Shown: positions 37,501 to 52,000, numbered from the stretch's first letter. The stretch: DNA of 64,000 bases from Hydractinia symbiolongicarpus (GCF_029227915.1 NC_079887.1:24425650-24489649), one strand, 5' to 3'. Program-made: numbers and translations. Notes: generated by a model not told the origin, from the sequence alone.

Positions 37501-39195
37501 GAAATCGGGTAGCCTTCGAATTCAAAAATGTACTTACAAGAATATTTATTTCGTCTTGCACTTGTTTCATCATTTTCTTTGTTATTATACTCGATTTCTG
37601 CAACTTCTACGTAAGCAACATATTTTACATGTGATTTTATACCTCGAAAGACTTTAACTTTATGGTTAAGAAAATTTTGCTTATTTCGCAGTATTTTGGT
37701 TTCGCAGATAGCAATATCTTCCCATAACGTCATGGGTGGTAGTTCTTTGAAATCCCACCCTTCACTCTTTCTCTAATTTGAATTCAGAATCCACTTTAAA
37801 TAATGTTATTCCCGCACCCTCTCAAATCGTCGATTTTGAAAAAAATAGTCGGGAATTCCATTTGACATATTGTAAAAAAAGCAAAAAACACCGCGATATT
37901 TGGTAGAAAGAAAGAACAGACGCAGCTCTCTAAAATCCTATTTTGTTATTATTTAAGAAAAAAGAAAAAAAAGAAAAGAGAAAGAACGATCCTTGTCTGA
38001 ATATATTTCTAAAAAGAAAACAACGTGTGCACATACCTTTAGCGCATAACACACACTACTTTCTTTTTCAATCACCATAAAGACCTGAGATAAAAAGAAT
38101 ATACATGATATCAAAAAAGAAACATAAAAAAAGCAATAAATATTGACTAAAAAACGCATACCTGACTGAACGCACCACTGCCCAGTTTGTCGCATACCTA
38201 GACAAAAAATCACGCCGAATGCGAGAACATAAAATTAGGTTTACAGAACATATAGGTATAAATAGCTATACAAAAGAAATCAAAATTAACCAAATTAACA
38301 GTAGCAGAATGAAGTAAAATTTGCACAGAACATGTTTGCTGATGGCGTTTAATCTAGCAACTATGTTTAGATCGTTTAGATCGTTTTCCTTTGTCCACCT
38401 TTTATCCACCATTTATGTTGATTAGAGGCGTTAAATTAACAATCTGTTATGCAGGGGTGTTTAATCGACTATTTAAGTGTAGTAAAAGTGCTAAATTGAC
38501 AATCTGTTATGCAAGGGGAGGGGGGCGTTTAATCTACCAATTACGTTTAGCAAGGGCGTCAACGAGCTTACCTGATATCGGCTCAGCTTCCGATGATCTA
38601 ACGGATAGTTCGGCAAGAAAACGCTCTCATTCGAATGTTGTGGCCAGTTTTCGAACCGTCTCAACTTGTCGGCTGACTTCGATATCATTTCTTCATTACT
38701 TTGCACCCTCAACTCCTTCTCGCTTTCATTAGGTTTTAAATGTCTGAAGTAACCGTCACCCAATGTGACAGAATGCCGATGTTTGTTCTCGTTCTTTTCC
38801 GACATTCTTGACGGCAACGTTCGATACTTGTGAATGACGGGACTTCCTTTTGACGTCGATTCCTCTTCAGTGATGTCGGTACTATATGTTGTGAGGACAT
38901 TATCAAACGATGGACTTTCTGTTCCAGAGTTGCTTTCGAGCGATTCTCGTTCTATACCTACGGATTCATCCTCCACAGTGCTGTTAATTTCAATAGAAAC
39001 GGACGCGTTTACGTCGCCATATACCTGCAAGTTACTGACCTCTGCGGAAGAGTTGTCATTTTTTTCAATAACGTGAAACTCCAACGTAGGGCTGTTACGA
39101 TTGCTTATAGTAACAGATGATTTTGAAGACTTGTATTCCTCGCTGAAGATTGTGTCTTTGTGCAAGGCTTTCTGTTTTGTGTATCGTAGCCCCAT
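34592..39195 (-). CDS. RSKR: RSKR/SgK494-like AGC protein kinase
   Basis: Ser/Thr kinase related to the ribosomal S6 kinase branch. Twelve exons read leftward: 39195-38572, 38197-38162, 38084-38037, 37606-37538, 37030-36958, 36781-36674, 36312-36272, 36083-36056, 35961-35872, 35739-35651, 35210-35097 and 34771-34592; phases agree, about 499 aa. Visible are the glycine loop [14 protein letters not shown]-type Lys in VCYALK, helix-C Glu in VQDEINIL, catalytic [18 protein letters not shown], activation segment [12 protein letters not shown], and [20 protein letters not shown]. The long N-terminal exon (208 codons) is Ser/Glu-rich and begins MGLRYTK, a possible N-myristoylation start, as in the human protein (MGAVSC...). 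It is longer than human RSKR (about 410 aa from memory). The C-terminus is uncertain: GTGAGT at 34669-34664 could be a donor, but reading on gives a coding-like tail. Confidence 0.92.
34817..35085. repeat. 31-bp minisatellite in an RSKR-like intron
   Basis: Units 'attggttagaagtaacatca' + 'ttcgtatcctc' (31 bp) are repeated about nine times between the last two exons of the kinase gene. Units next to the last exon are the most diverged; the central four are nearly identical. The array ends about 12 bases from the donor of the penultimate exon. Confidence 0.95.
36871..36900. repeat. Inverted repeat in an RSKR-like intron
   Basis: CGTTTCTACCA and TGGTAGAAACG are perfect 11-bp arms around an 8-nt loop. 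They directly follow a duplicated phrase 'aacatcattgccac' (about 36839 and 36859). Confidence 0.85.
37050..37255. repeat. 26-bp minisatellite beside a splice acceptor
   Basis: The unit 'gttttaacagaagttacaat' + 'agacta' (26 bp) is repeated about eight times with almost no change. On the minus strand the array lies directly upstream of the acceptor of the exon starting at 37030, in the zone where the branch point should be. Confidence 0.95.
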
Positions 39196-40008
39196 GTTAA
39201 AACATAAAAACCCATGTTGCAGTACGGCCGATGCAACAGCAACTTCTTTGTTTGGTTAGTATTAGTAACACGATTTCACTCTGCAATACTATTTTTGCCA
39301 TTATTTTTTATAACTGTTAACTAAAACACAAAGCACATAATTAATCGAGACTAAAGCACAAACTTATTGTTAATCGAGACTAAAACACTTATTGTTAATC
39401 GAGACAAAACAAAAATAGATAAGGCGCCTTTATTAATGAAGAAATTTTTGCAACACAATAATTGTGAATTTCCTAACAGAAAATGGCGCTTAAGCAAATA
39501 TTAGCAAAAATAGCGAACAAAGAACAAGAATATTAAACAACTGGCCTGCGAAATTATTTCTTGTTTTCGCTCTCCGGAACATTCTTCATCTGGAATATCT
39601 CTTTGTCTCATGCTTTCTCTATGTCACAAAAATGCTTCTATCTCCTGCAATGCCCTCAGACAGAACACTTACATAAGGTGTAAAAACAGCACAGGTAGCT
39701 TAGTGGATAAAAAATCCACTGATGAGATGATAAAAAAATCTTTTTTATGACTACGAGTTTATTAAAAGAGATGAAAAAACTTTTTTGTGAAGCTTTACAA
39801 AAAAGTTTCGCGCTATTAAACCTTTTACTTTTTTGTGCACGCGTTACAAGACATCACCGGGTTTATTCTTACGATGACGTCACTACAATTTTAATCTTCT
39901 ACCACAAATCAAGATATGTTAAAGCCATAGGTTATCTTTTATCTACAGTACGCAATGAAGTACAGCATATTGGAAATTTCACTTTTTCCGTGACGCCAGC
40001 ATATATTT
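39196..40008. other. Spacer between NCBP3 and RSKR-like gene
   Basis: About 0.8 kb between the NCBP3 stop and the start codon of the kinase, both on the minus strand. It must hold the NCBP3 3' UTR and the kinase promoter. Unlike the other genes in the window, there is no clear acceptor just before the kinase ATG. No other feature seen. Confidence 0.45.
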
Positions 40009-43000
40009 TTAAAACTCAAAATTATCATCATCCAACATATCAACATCGTCTGGTTCAGGTTTTATCTCAATACACAAATTCACTTTGTCATCCGTGTTCT
40101 CTTCTTTTATATTTTTTTCCCTATTGTGAACTGTTTTATTATTTCGACTTCCTTTCTTGTTATTGCCCCTGAGTTTATCACGCAGATCTGGCGTTGCATT
40201 ATTACCACCGCTAGTACCCAGTCTACTTTTTGTTTTAGTCAAAGTTCTATCATTTCTCCCGTGGTTATCCCTTCTTGAACGAAATCTAGCATCAGAGCCC
40301 TCATCTTCTTCACTGTCATCATTATACCGCGTGATATTTTCCTTCCCGTCATCCTCCTCTTCTTCTTTCAGGTGATCAGCTCGATAGACGTCGTGATACA
40401 CGCCTGCTTCGTCTTCGTAGTTATAACGATTGCGTGTTTTGTCGTTATTGTTTCGTCTCCTTGACGACCTTATCTCGTCTCTTGCATCGACGTCTGTGCG
40501 CTTGCCTAGTCGTTCATGTATGCTGACACCAAGACGGTCTCTAATATCACCCAAACTCCTCTCTGGATTCGCATGAGGAGATACGACAGGACGCCCTGGA
40601 AAGGATAAATTAACTCTATTGCTACGGAAAAGAGAAAAAAATAAAAAAATAGAACATAATACAAGCACGTAGGAAAACACGGAAAAGAAACGTTAATGCT
40701 TCTCCCGAATTCTTTCTCCTCAATACGTTGTTAATTTCCTCTCTTCATTTTCCCCAACGAAAATTTCAAAATGCAAACCATAAAAAAACATACAACATCC
40801 ACGCATTAACGCTGTTTAAAAATATTTTCTACCATTCTATATTTACTATTCATTTAAATAAGTAAATAATAAATTTGTTTATCTTAAACGCACGCGTATT
40901 TCACAAAAACAACAGAAGTCAACATTAAAGACATTAAAAACAAGCAGAATAATAAATTTAAACAGTATTCACGATTTCATTTAAGAACAAGACCTCTCTC
41001 GAAATATTTCAAAATATTATAATTCCTATTTCTTTTTTCAGTTTATTCACTTCAGGCTGACAGTTGTTTACAAGTCACTTCGTATTCTTGAAGGATTTGA
41101 GCTGCTTATAAAAATTTGTTTAAATGAAGCGTGTATTCAGAGTGTAACAATCACCTTACATCATTTTCGGCATGCTGTCACAAACATTTTCGCCTTCCAT
41201 GCACGAATTAACCGTAATATATGCAACGACAATTTGAAAAATAACCACAATATATAATAATCATCAACTCAGTACCAATATATCAGATTTAAACAGCTTA
41301 AAATAATATTTTAAAGACCGTGAGATATTCACAGATAAGTTAGTAGAAAAAGCACAAATTAAGCATGAAGCTATGTCTGGCAAAACTCGATAAGGTTCGC
41401 TGTAAGCCAAAATTGCAGCTGCGAGCAGCGACGGGTGAATTTGCGTGGATTTATTCACACGCTGACGGCCAGTTATGTAAAAAACTAAGGAGCAGATATA
41501 GTTAACTTCCGGTAACTCGAACATCCAAGGGACCGAAAAAAGTAGTGCTTCCTAACGAATGTTCCAGTTAAACAGTTTCCATTAAGTTGAATCTAGTCTG
41601 AAAGGAGTATAGTTCGAGTTAAAGCGATTCTTTCAAAAGCTGGGGCAACAGATACCGGGAAAAGATGCAATCTTGACAATGAAAAAGACATGTAAGTCCT
41701 GTGTATATTGAATCTTCTATGACAGACAACTGTATCTATCTATATTACATCAGAAGTTGATAAAAACTAAAAAAAAAAATCTAACATTTATTTAGTCTAT
41801 GGTTATCTGTTCTTGATTAAAAAGTTTGAGTTATATGAAGAAATTAGCCATACGGGAGGGACGAAAATGGTTAATGAATGTTCGAGTTATCCGGTGCTCG
41901 AGTTACCAGTATATACCTGTACATCAGTATTAGCTTAGAACCGAAAAGAACAGAACTCTGTTGATTTCAACTAATGCTTAAAACGACTGGGACATCATCC
42001 CAGTTGAGTTACTTGCAGAAAAAAATCCAAAAAATCCTTTTCTTTCTACAAATACCACTGGACGTTCTTACAAAACTATCTTCTTCGATCTTTGTACTAT
42101 GAAGCCACTCAAATTTTCTCGTGTTAATTTACTAGTGCAGTGAAATACAAGAAGGCCAAATATTGAGCAATTTATTTCTTATTCTCGTTTTTAACCTGCT
42201 TGAATTGTTTTTTTACCCGCAATAACATATTTAATCGGATTAATATAAATTATTTACTCCACAAAAGAAATCTCGTTGTAAATGATTAATGAAAAAGAAT
42301 AAGGCGAAATCTCCACCTTTCAAAGAATACCCACAATTCTCGTTTGATCAATAATTCACTCTCTCGTGTTGTAACATGTAATTTGATTTCATCACCAGGT
42401 CATTGTGAAAATATATTTTTAGATCACAACAAATATTGAGAAATACTTCTGTTGATAGAATAACGTTGACGTACGGCAAATTTTTAAAAAGTTGTACGAC
42501 GTCGGTTGTAGGTTAAGTAATACCCCCTTCACACCTTCAAAGTTAAAATATTTTTTAATGTTGTGCTATAAAACCAACTTTTATAATATACCGTCATACC
42601 ACAGTAAAACATGTTTTAATGAAGCAATTTTATTAAACCAACTTGTCGAGTTTGTTTTATTTGTATTTTATCTAAAACCATGTTTAAATATAAACAAAAA
42701 TGGCGGGTAGCTGGCATGCTCGTTCCGCGCCAAAAAGTTGTTAACAACATTAGAAGTTAATTGGAGCAAAATATAAAGAATTAAATGAAATTGAACTCAT
42801 ATATGAATTAAGTTGTTATTCAGAAAAAAAACCTGTTGTTGTATTTTACGCTGGTCGAACTATTAGCTAGAGTGGTTGAGCTATATAAAAATTGGGAGCA
42901 ATAGCTAGCTAAGTATTATGCGATGAACATGACGCTGTATATCTGGAGACACTTGTTAACTCAAGCTGATGACGAAGAGTTTTAGAAGTATAGATGTTTG

Positions 43001-46000
43001 TTGTTGTGATCTGCTTGCAAACTTTCAGTTAAATAAATATCTAAGAAACATTATTTTGGTGTAACCTAGCTCTCACAGCGATTCTTCGTAAACTTTATTT
43101 ATGGTTCTAATCAGAGAATATTTTATACACCTTTCAAATTTAAGTCAAAAGTTTTTAAGCGATATTTTATTTTGATCGTTTTTCACGTTTTCGACATAAA
43201 AGTACCTTCTAGCAATTTCCATAGTGCCATGCTTTATGCCATATTCCTATCATCTAATCAAGCAACAAACCGTGCAGCATTAAGTACCTTAATAAGATCT
43301 TAAATAAACAAATAGATGGTGAAATAAATTATGACCGCGAAAATGCTAGAAAGTCTTCAGAAGGAAAAGACTAAGCCAATTAAACAAATGTGATAAAAAC
43401 AAAGGATTTTAACAATTTAAAAAATTAAAAAATGAATTAGTTGGCAACAAACTATAAAAAAATGGGAAAAAAGTAGGCAGATTTTGTAAGAATTCTGCAT
43501 TTTTAACAAGCCCGCCAAAAGGGGTTGCGAAGTCTCTACTTTGCGTGCAGATATGCCAATGTGAGAGCCGTACAAATTTGTTATTCACACTCCCTACACG
43601 TTCATTCAGAATGTGAAATTCAGAATGCGCGTGCGCAAAATTCGCGAAATATTTTGTAATTTTTTCAAGATGGTAGGCATCGTCGCATGCCTGATAAACA
43701 CTGTTTTTCAAATTGGATGCTCTACTGATTTTGAACAAAGGCTGACTTTCATGACTACAAAGCGTTTGTTTTAATTTTATAATGTTTGATAACATGTTGG
43801 CGAAGACAAAAAAATTGTTGGTGGCTATGACGAAAAGCAAGAAAACGAAAGAAGAACATTTCATTGTCCAGAACGTATTTTTTTCCGACAGGGGCAAAAG
43901 GAGCATATAAAAATGCCTAAAACTAACATTATAAAGTTTTCCAGGCCTATTCATAGTTATTTTTATTAATTTCAAACATTGTATTACCAGAAGATATCAA
44001 CGTCCTGGTGCTTACATTTTTTTGCTCTGAAAAATTTGCCTTCAAAGTCAAGATATTTTGGTGGCCTGTAGCTAGCTATAAATGGCACTTGAATGATGAT
44101 GTTATGAGAGTATAATGAATTGTAAGTAGAATTTTGTTATCACTGACTAACAAAGGTTACTGATATGAATGTTTTTCTTAGTAAACTATATATTTTTTTT
44201 ATCTTTTCAACGGTGGGCCTCTGCTCTCCTAGCAACACATTGTTATTATGACTAAAGTACTGTGTATAGCTTTACAACTTTGTGCATGAACATTGTAGCC
44301 TTAAAGTAAAATACCTAAGGGTAGTCAATAGGGAGTGCAGTACACTGTGTTGTTTAAAAAATATAGTGTGAATAGAACTATTTTATTGCATTTACAATTG
44401 TTTATCACCAATTATGGCGTGTTATTCTATTTCTTACCTAAATTTTGGAATTAACGATTCCTAGTGTCGAAAAGATGCTAATAAACGAGTTCACAGTTTC
44501 ACAGTCTTTCTTTCGTTACCACGTCTTATTGAGAATTAAAAAGAAAAGAATTAACTGTAATGAATTAAGAAGGCTTTAGAAAATGAGAAATATTCCTAAT
44601 GCATATGGTCAAAGCCTTATTCGTGGTGGTTATCCCTCCATTAATTGATTTTAATGAGTTTGCATGAATAATTTTTATTATTATTATCATACTATCTGAT
44701 GGAAATTAAATAAATAAATAAGTAACTATTAAATTCACTCTGTTTACTTCCTTTTTTCAATACAGAACATAAGTAAACGACTTAAACTGTGAAGAGGTGT
44801 ATTGTGGAAAAAATGGTTTTGTGGAACCTCTTAACCCCTGTGGGCTTTTGTTGCAAGAAAGTTTTGCATTTCATTAATAAGTATTATTATAATAAGTATA
44901 TATAATAAGTATATTTTATACAAAAGCTAATGATTTTCACATAAAATATTCCTAAGAACTTTCAAAGTTTCACGGGGGAGAAGTTCCGCGAGGAAAAAAA
45001 TAGCGAAATAATGAGGACTTACATTCGCGAATAAGTGATTAAAGCAACAAGCTTAACATTCCAGTCATTATGAAATGTCTATGAAATACATTAAAAGAAA
45101 ATCCAAGGCAAAAAATTTATTTCAAAATTTATCCTGTTAAGGTAATGTAAATATTAAAAATCCACTGTCATATTTTTTTTAGTATCCATGTGGCATCAAC
45201 AACCTGTTAAAGTGTTGGTTTCAATTGTTTGGGATACTTTTTGTTGCAAACACAGCTACTATGCACATTATATGGTTCTTAATGGAAGACTTATTTAAAG
45301 AATTATGTTAATGTACAGTTTTTATTTTTATGTTTGCTAAATGAAATATACAAATTATATTGTAACTTAGATTATTTTATCTTTGTTTGAGACTTTTCTT
45401 CACGAGTCCTAAGGAGCATGTTCATAGGGGAAATATTTCCTCGGGAACCGGCAAATGTTTCAGCATGATATGAAAACAAGATCTCGGGTTGTTAAGAAAC
45501 TCTTAACAAAATTTAGTTGCATTCATATGAGAGAAAAAATTTACCCGCCTACCAAGATCTCAGGTGCGCATGATCGAGATCTCGGTAAGCGGGTAATGCA
45601 TTTTCCCAAAAAACAGAAGTTTCCTCAGCAGGTGAGATAAATTTATGTCGATTGGGCATAATTTTTAAAAATAAACAATAGATTCTTATCATAATAAACA
45701 ATAGAAACTTATCACATGGTATTTTCTCACCCGAGGAAAAGTTTTCTCGCCCATGCCATATGAACAGAAAGTAAAAATTATATTATGCTGAAATATTTCC
45801 CCGCTATCGGAGGAAATATTTTATATGAACAGCCCCTAAATATGACATTTTGCACTTAACAGCAAAAGCGTGGCAGTACATATTGTTCAAAGCATTCATA
45901 AGGCTTTATTTGGTTTATTTTTTCACAGTTTAATTAACAGCCAGAGCTGGTTATATATAAAACCGAAACTGCCACTTAGGCTCTTGGAGTGCTCTTAAAA

Positions 46001-49000
46001 CATGTTCTTATTTCATCCAAATTTAAGACTTGTATTCTTTGGCCAAAAATTAACCTATATGCTATTAAATTGAAGATAATGCAAATGTGTGGCCACCTAT
46101 ATCAATCTGCTATATCATAAGGTTTTGCTGTATTTTTTCCCTGTCCTAGCATTTATGGCTAGCTACCCAATGGCCTGTTACACTGTATCTAGGTGGTCTT
46201 GATCTACCACACTTTCATACTTAGATTTTGCAAATCAGAGTAAAATCCATAGAACTGTAAAATGTAATAATGAGATTAATTTAACCTTTTTTGATTATCT
46301 AAGACTTATAGAACTTTTTGCATGTCGATCTGTCGGCCATGTTTGTTGATATCCAAGGAGGCTAGCTGGCCAAACACCCTTACCGTGGAAAATGCTTAAA
46401 AACTTTTAGTGAAAAAATGTAAGCAAAATAAAGTTTTTTGCAGCGGAAAGACAAATCCCGTAGCTTTTCAAAATATATATACTTTACTGGGTAAAAAACT
46501 TTAGTTCTCTCTCAAATTTTGGTAGAATATAGGAATTCTGCAAATTTGTCGGATAAATAAACCCTTTTGTGTACGTTGCCACAACAAAAGCAAACCCGTC
46601 GATTTCCGTGTTTATACGGAGCCTTGGTCACACTTATTATAATAAAATACAAAGTAAACAATATTTTAGCACCATGCCTTGTAATTTAGCATGTTAAGTC
46701 AGGTATGTCGAGATTATGACGTCATCATTGCCACGGAATTTTTGCGTTTTGAGATTTCAAAAGTTAGCGCATGCGCAGACTGAATTTCCCGTGTACAGTC
46801 GGAACTGAATGACCGTGCCTAGTGCGCGAGCACAATAAAATAATCCACGTTGAGACCTACAAAGGTTGTGAAATTAAAAAAAACCGGTTCTGACGTCAGC
46901 AACAATTAGCATGTTTCAAGAGTATGGATTTGACCAAAATAACCTAAGATCCTAAGTGAGAATCAAGTCTTTTGAAAATTGAGGAGAATGATAAATCCAA
47001 AGAGATGTGATAACCCTGTCGAAAATTCAGAAACAAAGTCTTACCCAGTCTGTCATGCACACTGTCACTGCGTTGATTCCCCAAACGTTGACTAATCTCT
47101 TCTTTGTCAGCTATCATAGTCATAGGGTTGGGTCGGACATGGTTTAAATGAGGTTTTTTACCAGCTGGTCCATCGTCATCAACCTCCATCTTTTGAACTA
47201 GACCTAAAAATTGAAGTTGACACGTTACAGAAAGAGGTAAAAATGATTTCAGCACCATCGACCAGCTAAATCGTTTGTCATAAACATTCCAGAGACCTAG
47301 CAACAGCTGGAAGTATCAGGATATTTGGCATAAATAAATATGGCTTGATCAAGGAGGGAGGGGGAGGTGACTTATTTATAATCTATTTATTATCTACTTA
47401 TTAAATGTTTTTTATGATTAAAGTTTTGTGGAAGTCCGAGGGAAATTCATACACAGTTTCAGTTACTTTGGGTTCTTGTTATCAGAATGATACTGTATTT
47501 CAAAACAAAAACATAGCATAACCTTCTTCTTTCAAATCAGCCAGATCACAAATCTTAACGTCTGGTTCCTTGCTGCGAAATCTTTGATCTGCCAGCTTTT
47601 TCATTTGCTGCAACTTGCGCTTTCTACAAGTAGACAAGAAGCCTGCTGGCTTGAACAATTTTCGCTATCCTCAAGAAACAACAAATAATAAATACACAAA
47701 TTAAATACATAAATACAACAATAATGTTCATTTCGAGGGCGTTGTCATTTGAGGCCCACAGATTTTGATTTAACCGCCATACAGTGTCATTTATGTCATT
47801 TACACTGGAGCCACATGGTCATGTTCCGATCACATATATCATTAAATTCTATGGCATAGTTACAACCACAATTTAAACATATTTGAAGAAATTATATTGG
47901 TACTAAGATATATTATCTATAATATATAGTTTTAATTATATTATAGCCGTATTACGAACTTATATTGGTATCTTAGTGGTTACGGATATTACATATAAGT
48001 GTATCCTGGTTTTTTGTAATTGTTAAGCTCCTATGTGCACTCTAACATGTACGAAGAAAATAAGGATGGAAAACATTCAGGTTGACAGGACAATTAGTAC
48101 CCATGGTGTTAGTTCACGTTCTTCATTTTTTACAGCAAATGTGACAATAGGAACCTCAGTACTAATTATCAAACTTGCCAGGGTCTAATATAAAATCGTC
48201 ACATACAAAGTGGAAATAAAACAATTTTCTACACGGACGCAGAAATTCAACAAATTGATCGCTAAAATAGCAGTTTTAGAAAACGTCAAGGTGTAATCCA
48301 GCACTCTTAGTAGCCATTAAACGGCTATTTCCCAATTGAAATTTATCCCAAATTTCCAAATTTATTAGAGGAGCAATAATTACATATGATATGGGACTTA
48401 TAGCCCATTTTATGGAAGTTGTAAATGAATAAAATTTCAATGACACCTAAGACTATCTTAATGGAATTCCTATTTGGATTTAGCGGTACTTATTTTACAT
48501 TTCTAGATTATACACTGAACATGATGTCCAAGTGAGTGAATTAAAATCGTTGTGGTCGATGAATAAGACACAAAATACAGGTCCATTATGAGGTGTCTGG
48601 AAGGCTAGTACAACTGATATGACTGTAAACAGTGTACTATAAACCTCTACAAATGTCTAACCTTGACTTGGATAGGATTCCCGCTGCTCTGTCAGTGTTG
48701 TTTGGATTTTTTCCATACTTTAAGTAATATTCACTACGCTGGGCTGCTCCTGGTAACTTTTTGTCCTCTAGAAAAAAAAATATATATGCAAACAAAATAA
48801 CACAGTTACCAACCACAAGAGAAATAGTTGCTTATCATTATCATCGAGAGCCAAAAAGGTTATTGAAGCAGCTCGAATGACATGCTTTGAAATGACCAAA
48901 CCATTGTGTTCAATGTTGGACAAGATACCAATAATAAAAACATGCCTTTTAAATCATTAATTCGTCTTATGTATGAAATAGGAATACACAAATGTGTATA

Positions 49001-52000
49001 GCCTGCGACTGCCTGCATGATCTTATTACTAATAACTATAACAAGATTGGTCTAAATGTTTTAGCATGAAAAATAAAACAGAATAAGATATCATTAACCA
49101 TCACAAGTTTAAATCATTTCCCAGCAATATAGAAAGTCATGATCCACATTAGTTCTGCACTTTCAGATGTGCAAAACATTTACACTTACTTATAGTTGCT
49201 GGTCTTAAAAATAAATTATATTGTGATTTGTATGGTAGCCCAATTCTCCACACATCTTTCGGGTCGATTTCATCATCTTCAATTTCAATGGCGTCTGAAG
49301 CAGCTTCATCCTCTTCAACTTCTTCTTTGATAGTGACAGGAGGTGCGACATCATCTTGTATAGTATTGTCTTTCGAGTTTGCTGTAATAAAATAAAGAGG
49401 TAAATTTTAAAACAGTTATTGACTTGCTGGAAACACGCCTTAACATTTAAAAAAACACTTTGTGCATTATGTCCTGCTATAAGGATGTTTTTTGATTTTT
49501 CTTTAAAAATATTTCTTACGATTTTGGTAATGCAGAATTTTATTTTTTTAAGTTTTTATCATAGCATGTTGCTACATAAAATTATTTTTTTGGACTCTTT
49601 GTGTCAATATACATTACATACACCAAGTTTCTTACAACAAACAAATTAAAAACTTTGTAGATAGGAGAATTTTAAGAAGTTCTCTTGATTATTGTTGTTA
49701 TTGTTATTGTATGACGCTTCAGTGCAGTAACTACTTTATCATTAGGTTGAAAAATTTAATGTTCTTTTCATCAAAAATTTATTAAGTTAGTTCATGTAGG
49801 TTGTTTCTTTCGAAAATTCAGTTTTATAAAATATGGAACATTTTTATCAAGATGTTTAATAGCCATTGTTGTAGAAAATTGTGGACAATAAAATCACACT
49901 TGCATGTCACAGACATACGGATGGAAGGCAAAAATATTTGTTTTACATATTCAAGAACCAAAGTTCTGTTTTTATAACATTCAAAAAAAAATTCAAGTTT
50001 TTTGAATGTTATGATTTGAATGTTATATTTTTTAGTATATATAAAGCCAAAAAATTGTTAGAAAGTGAAAATAAAACAATTTCCTGCACAGGCGCAGAAA
50101 TTGGATAAAATAATTGGACTCACATTTGTATGTTTTTAACATGGCATATGTCTTGCTCATACCATCCATGGCACGTAACATCGACACCTCGTCATCCCAA
50201 ACAACATTACCTGTGAAAAGAAAAACAAAACAAAACATGATACCAATTGGAAGCTATGCTTATAAAAACAGTTATCAATAAACTTACACGAGCAGTCGTC
50301 AATCCATTCTAAAGTTTCAGGACCGAATAACTTAAAATAATCAAAAACATCCTTGGTGCTCATGTTGTTAACACCATGTAGCAAAATCGCGTCATTTCGC
50401 ATCTCTTCCAAGGCCTCTTCAGTGACAGGTGGCCATCTGAAATATTTTACGACATTGTAAAATTAAACTTTTACAAAACAAGAATTATGGGATAAGCAAA
50501 ATTTAAAATTTCATATATTAACCTAGAGACAATGTACACAAAACATAATAAAACACAACTGAAAAACATACTCAAGCTTTTCAAGGTCAATATCACTAAA
50601 TGCATTAAGGTCTAAGGCCGTCTCTTTTTCTACTGCCTCTTTCTCAATCCCAAATCGCTTTGCCCTGTTTGCCTTTCGTTGCAAAAATTCCTAAAAACAA
50701 AACTATAATAACAATCTGTTTTCTCCTTGTACACAATATCATTCTTTTCTAAACATTTATGAGAATATTGTAAACTTAACTACTAAAAGCTTAAAAAGGT
50801 TCATCAGATTAAAAAAATTATTTTCAACATAAACTAATACTTTTGCAGGCATTTTATATGAGATTTTTCTTACGCTTTGATCTTTAAAAATGTTTTAATA
50901 ATAACACCCAAGCAGTAAATCACTCGCCCATGGTTACAATAATTTAGACTGGGCGAGCAACCTGAATAAATAGAATAAGTTTATTTATAACGCATATTTT
51001 ATTGCAAAGTCTTTTTTTATCTATTTTATCTTATCTTTTTTATATCTTTTAGTTATTTTTTACTGCAAATAATGAAAAAGATAACATTGATTTCTATGTG
51101 AGGTAAATTGATACTGCTCAGCCAGACAATGTTTTTGTAGAATTGGGGGACCAACAATGGCTCAGCTAGTTTGTCTTTTCTCAGAATTGGGTGAGGAATC
51201 GCTCTCTCCTTATTGATCTGATAAAATATTCGATCAAATTCAAGACTAGAGTGTTGTTTTTACATAATGAAAATTTTCAGTATGTAAAAACAACACTCTG
51301 TGCATGTCTTTCTAAGATTTTTATGAATGAATTTTTCCCCATTAGTTTAACCAGTTAATTTAGTAAAATGCTTCATGGTGATAGTAATAATTCTCTGAAA
51401 CTTAATTTCTGGTGAAAGCTTTTGAAATTTTTGTAATAAAATGCAGAGTTACTTTGTAAATTTAGTAAGATGCGTTAAGACAATGTTTATTCCTCATACA
51501 TTTTTTTGATATTTCTATAATTCCTATTTTTAGACTTTCAGTTGGCACTCAACAAATTCGATGTGTTAACAAAAATAATTTTCTCTGGCAACGTTTAGCC
51601 AATGTAATTGTCTAAGTTTTGCTCTTTTTGTTTCTTCTACTTTAACTGCTGTTTGTGAATGGAAGGGTACAATCGCAAAACAAATATAAATTGCTGACAC
51701 GAAACACAATTTTGCCAATGTGAAGCAGCAAAAATTGGTCTCTGCAATTTTTTTGCTGACAATAAAGCAAATTAGAAATGCTGTTTTGAACATTGAAAAA
51801 GCCAATCAAGTTATGGTATAAACACATGACTTATATACAAAATAAGATAGAAAGTCAGAATTCGAAATGCATGAAATACTGACACACATTAGTTTCACAA
51901 CCACCACAACAACAAAAGCAAATATTGACTCACTTAAAATGAACTACTCATACTTATAGGTATCATTTCTCTATAATAATATTTTGTTTAAAATGTTTGC

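Noticed and set aside
38834-39076. 80-codon plus-strand ORF
   Set aside because: Antisense of the long first exon of the RSKR-like kinase.
39685-39780. Possible tRNA or SINE head ('ggtagcttagtggataa')
   Set aside because: A-box-like start only; no B box or cloverleaf could be built.
39747-40172. 141-codon plus-strand ORF
   Set aside because: Mostly spacer plus antisense of the NCBP3 last exon; low-complexity Tyr/Leu/Phe composition.
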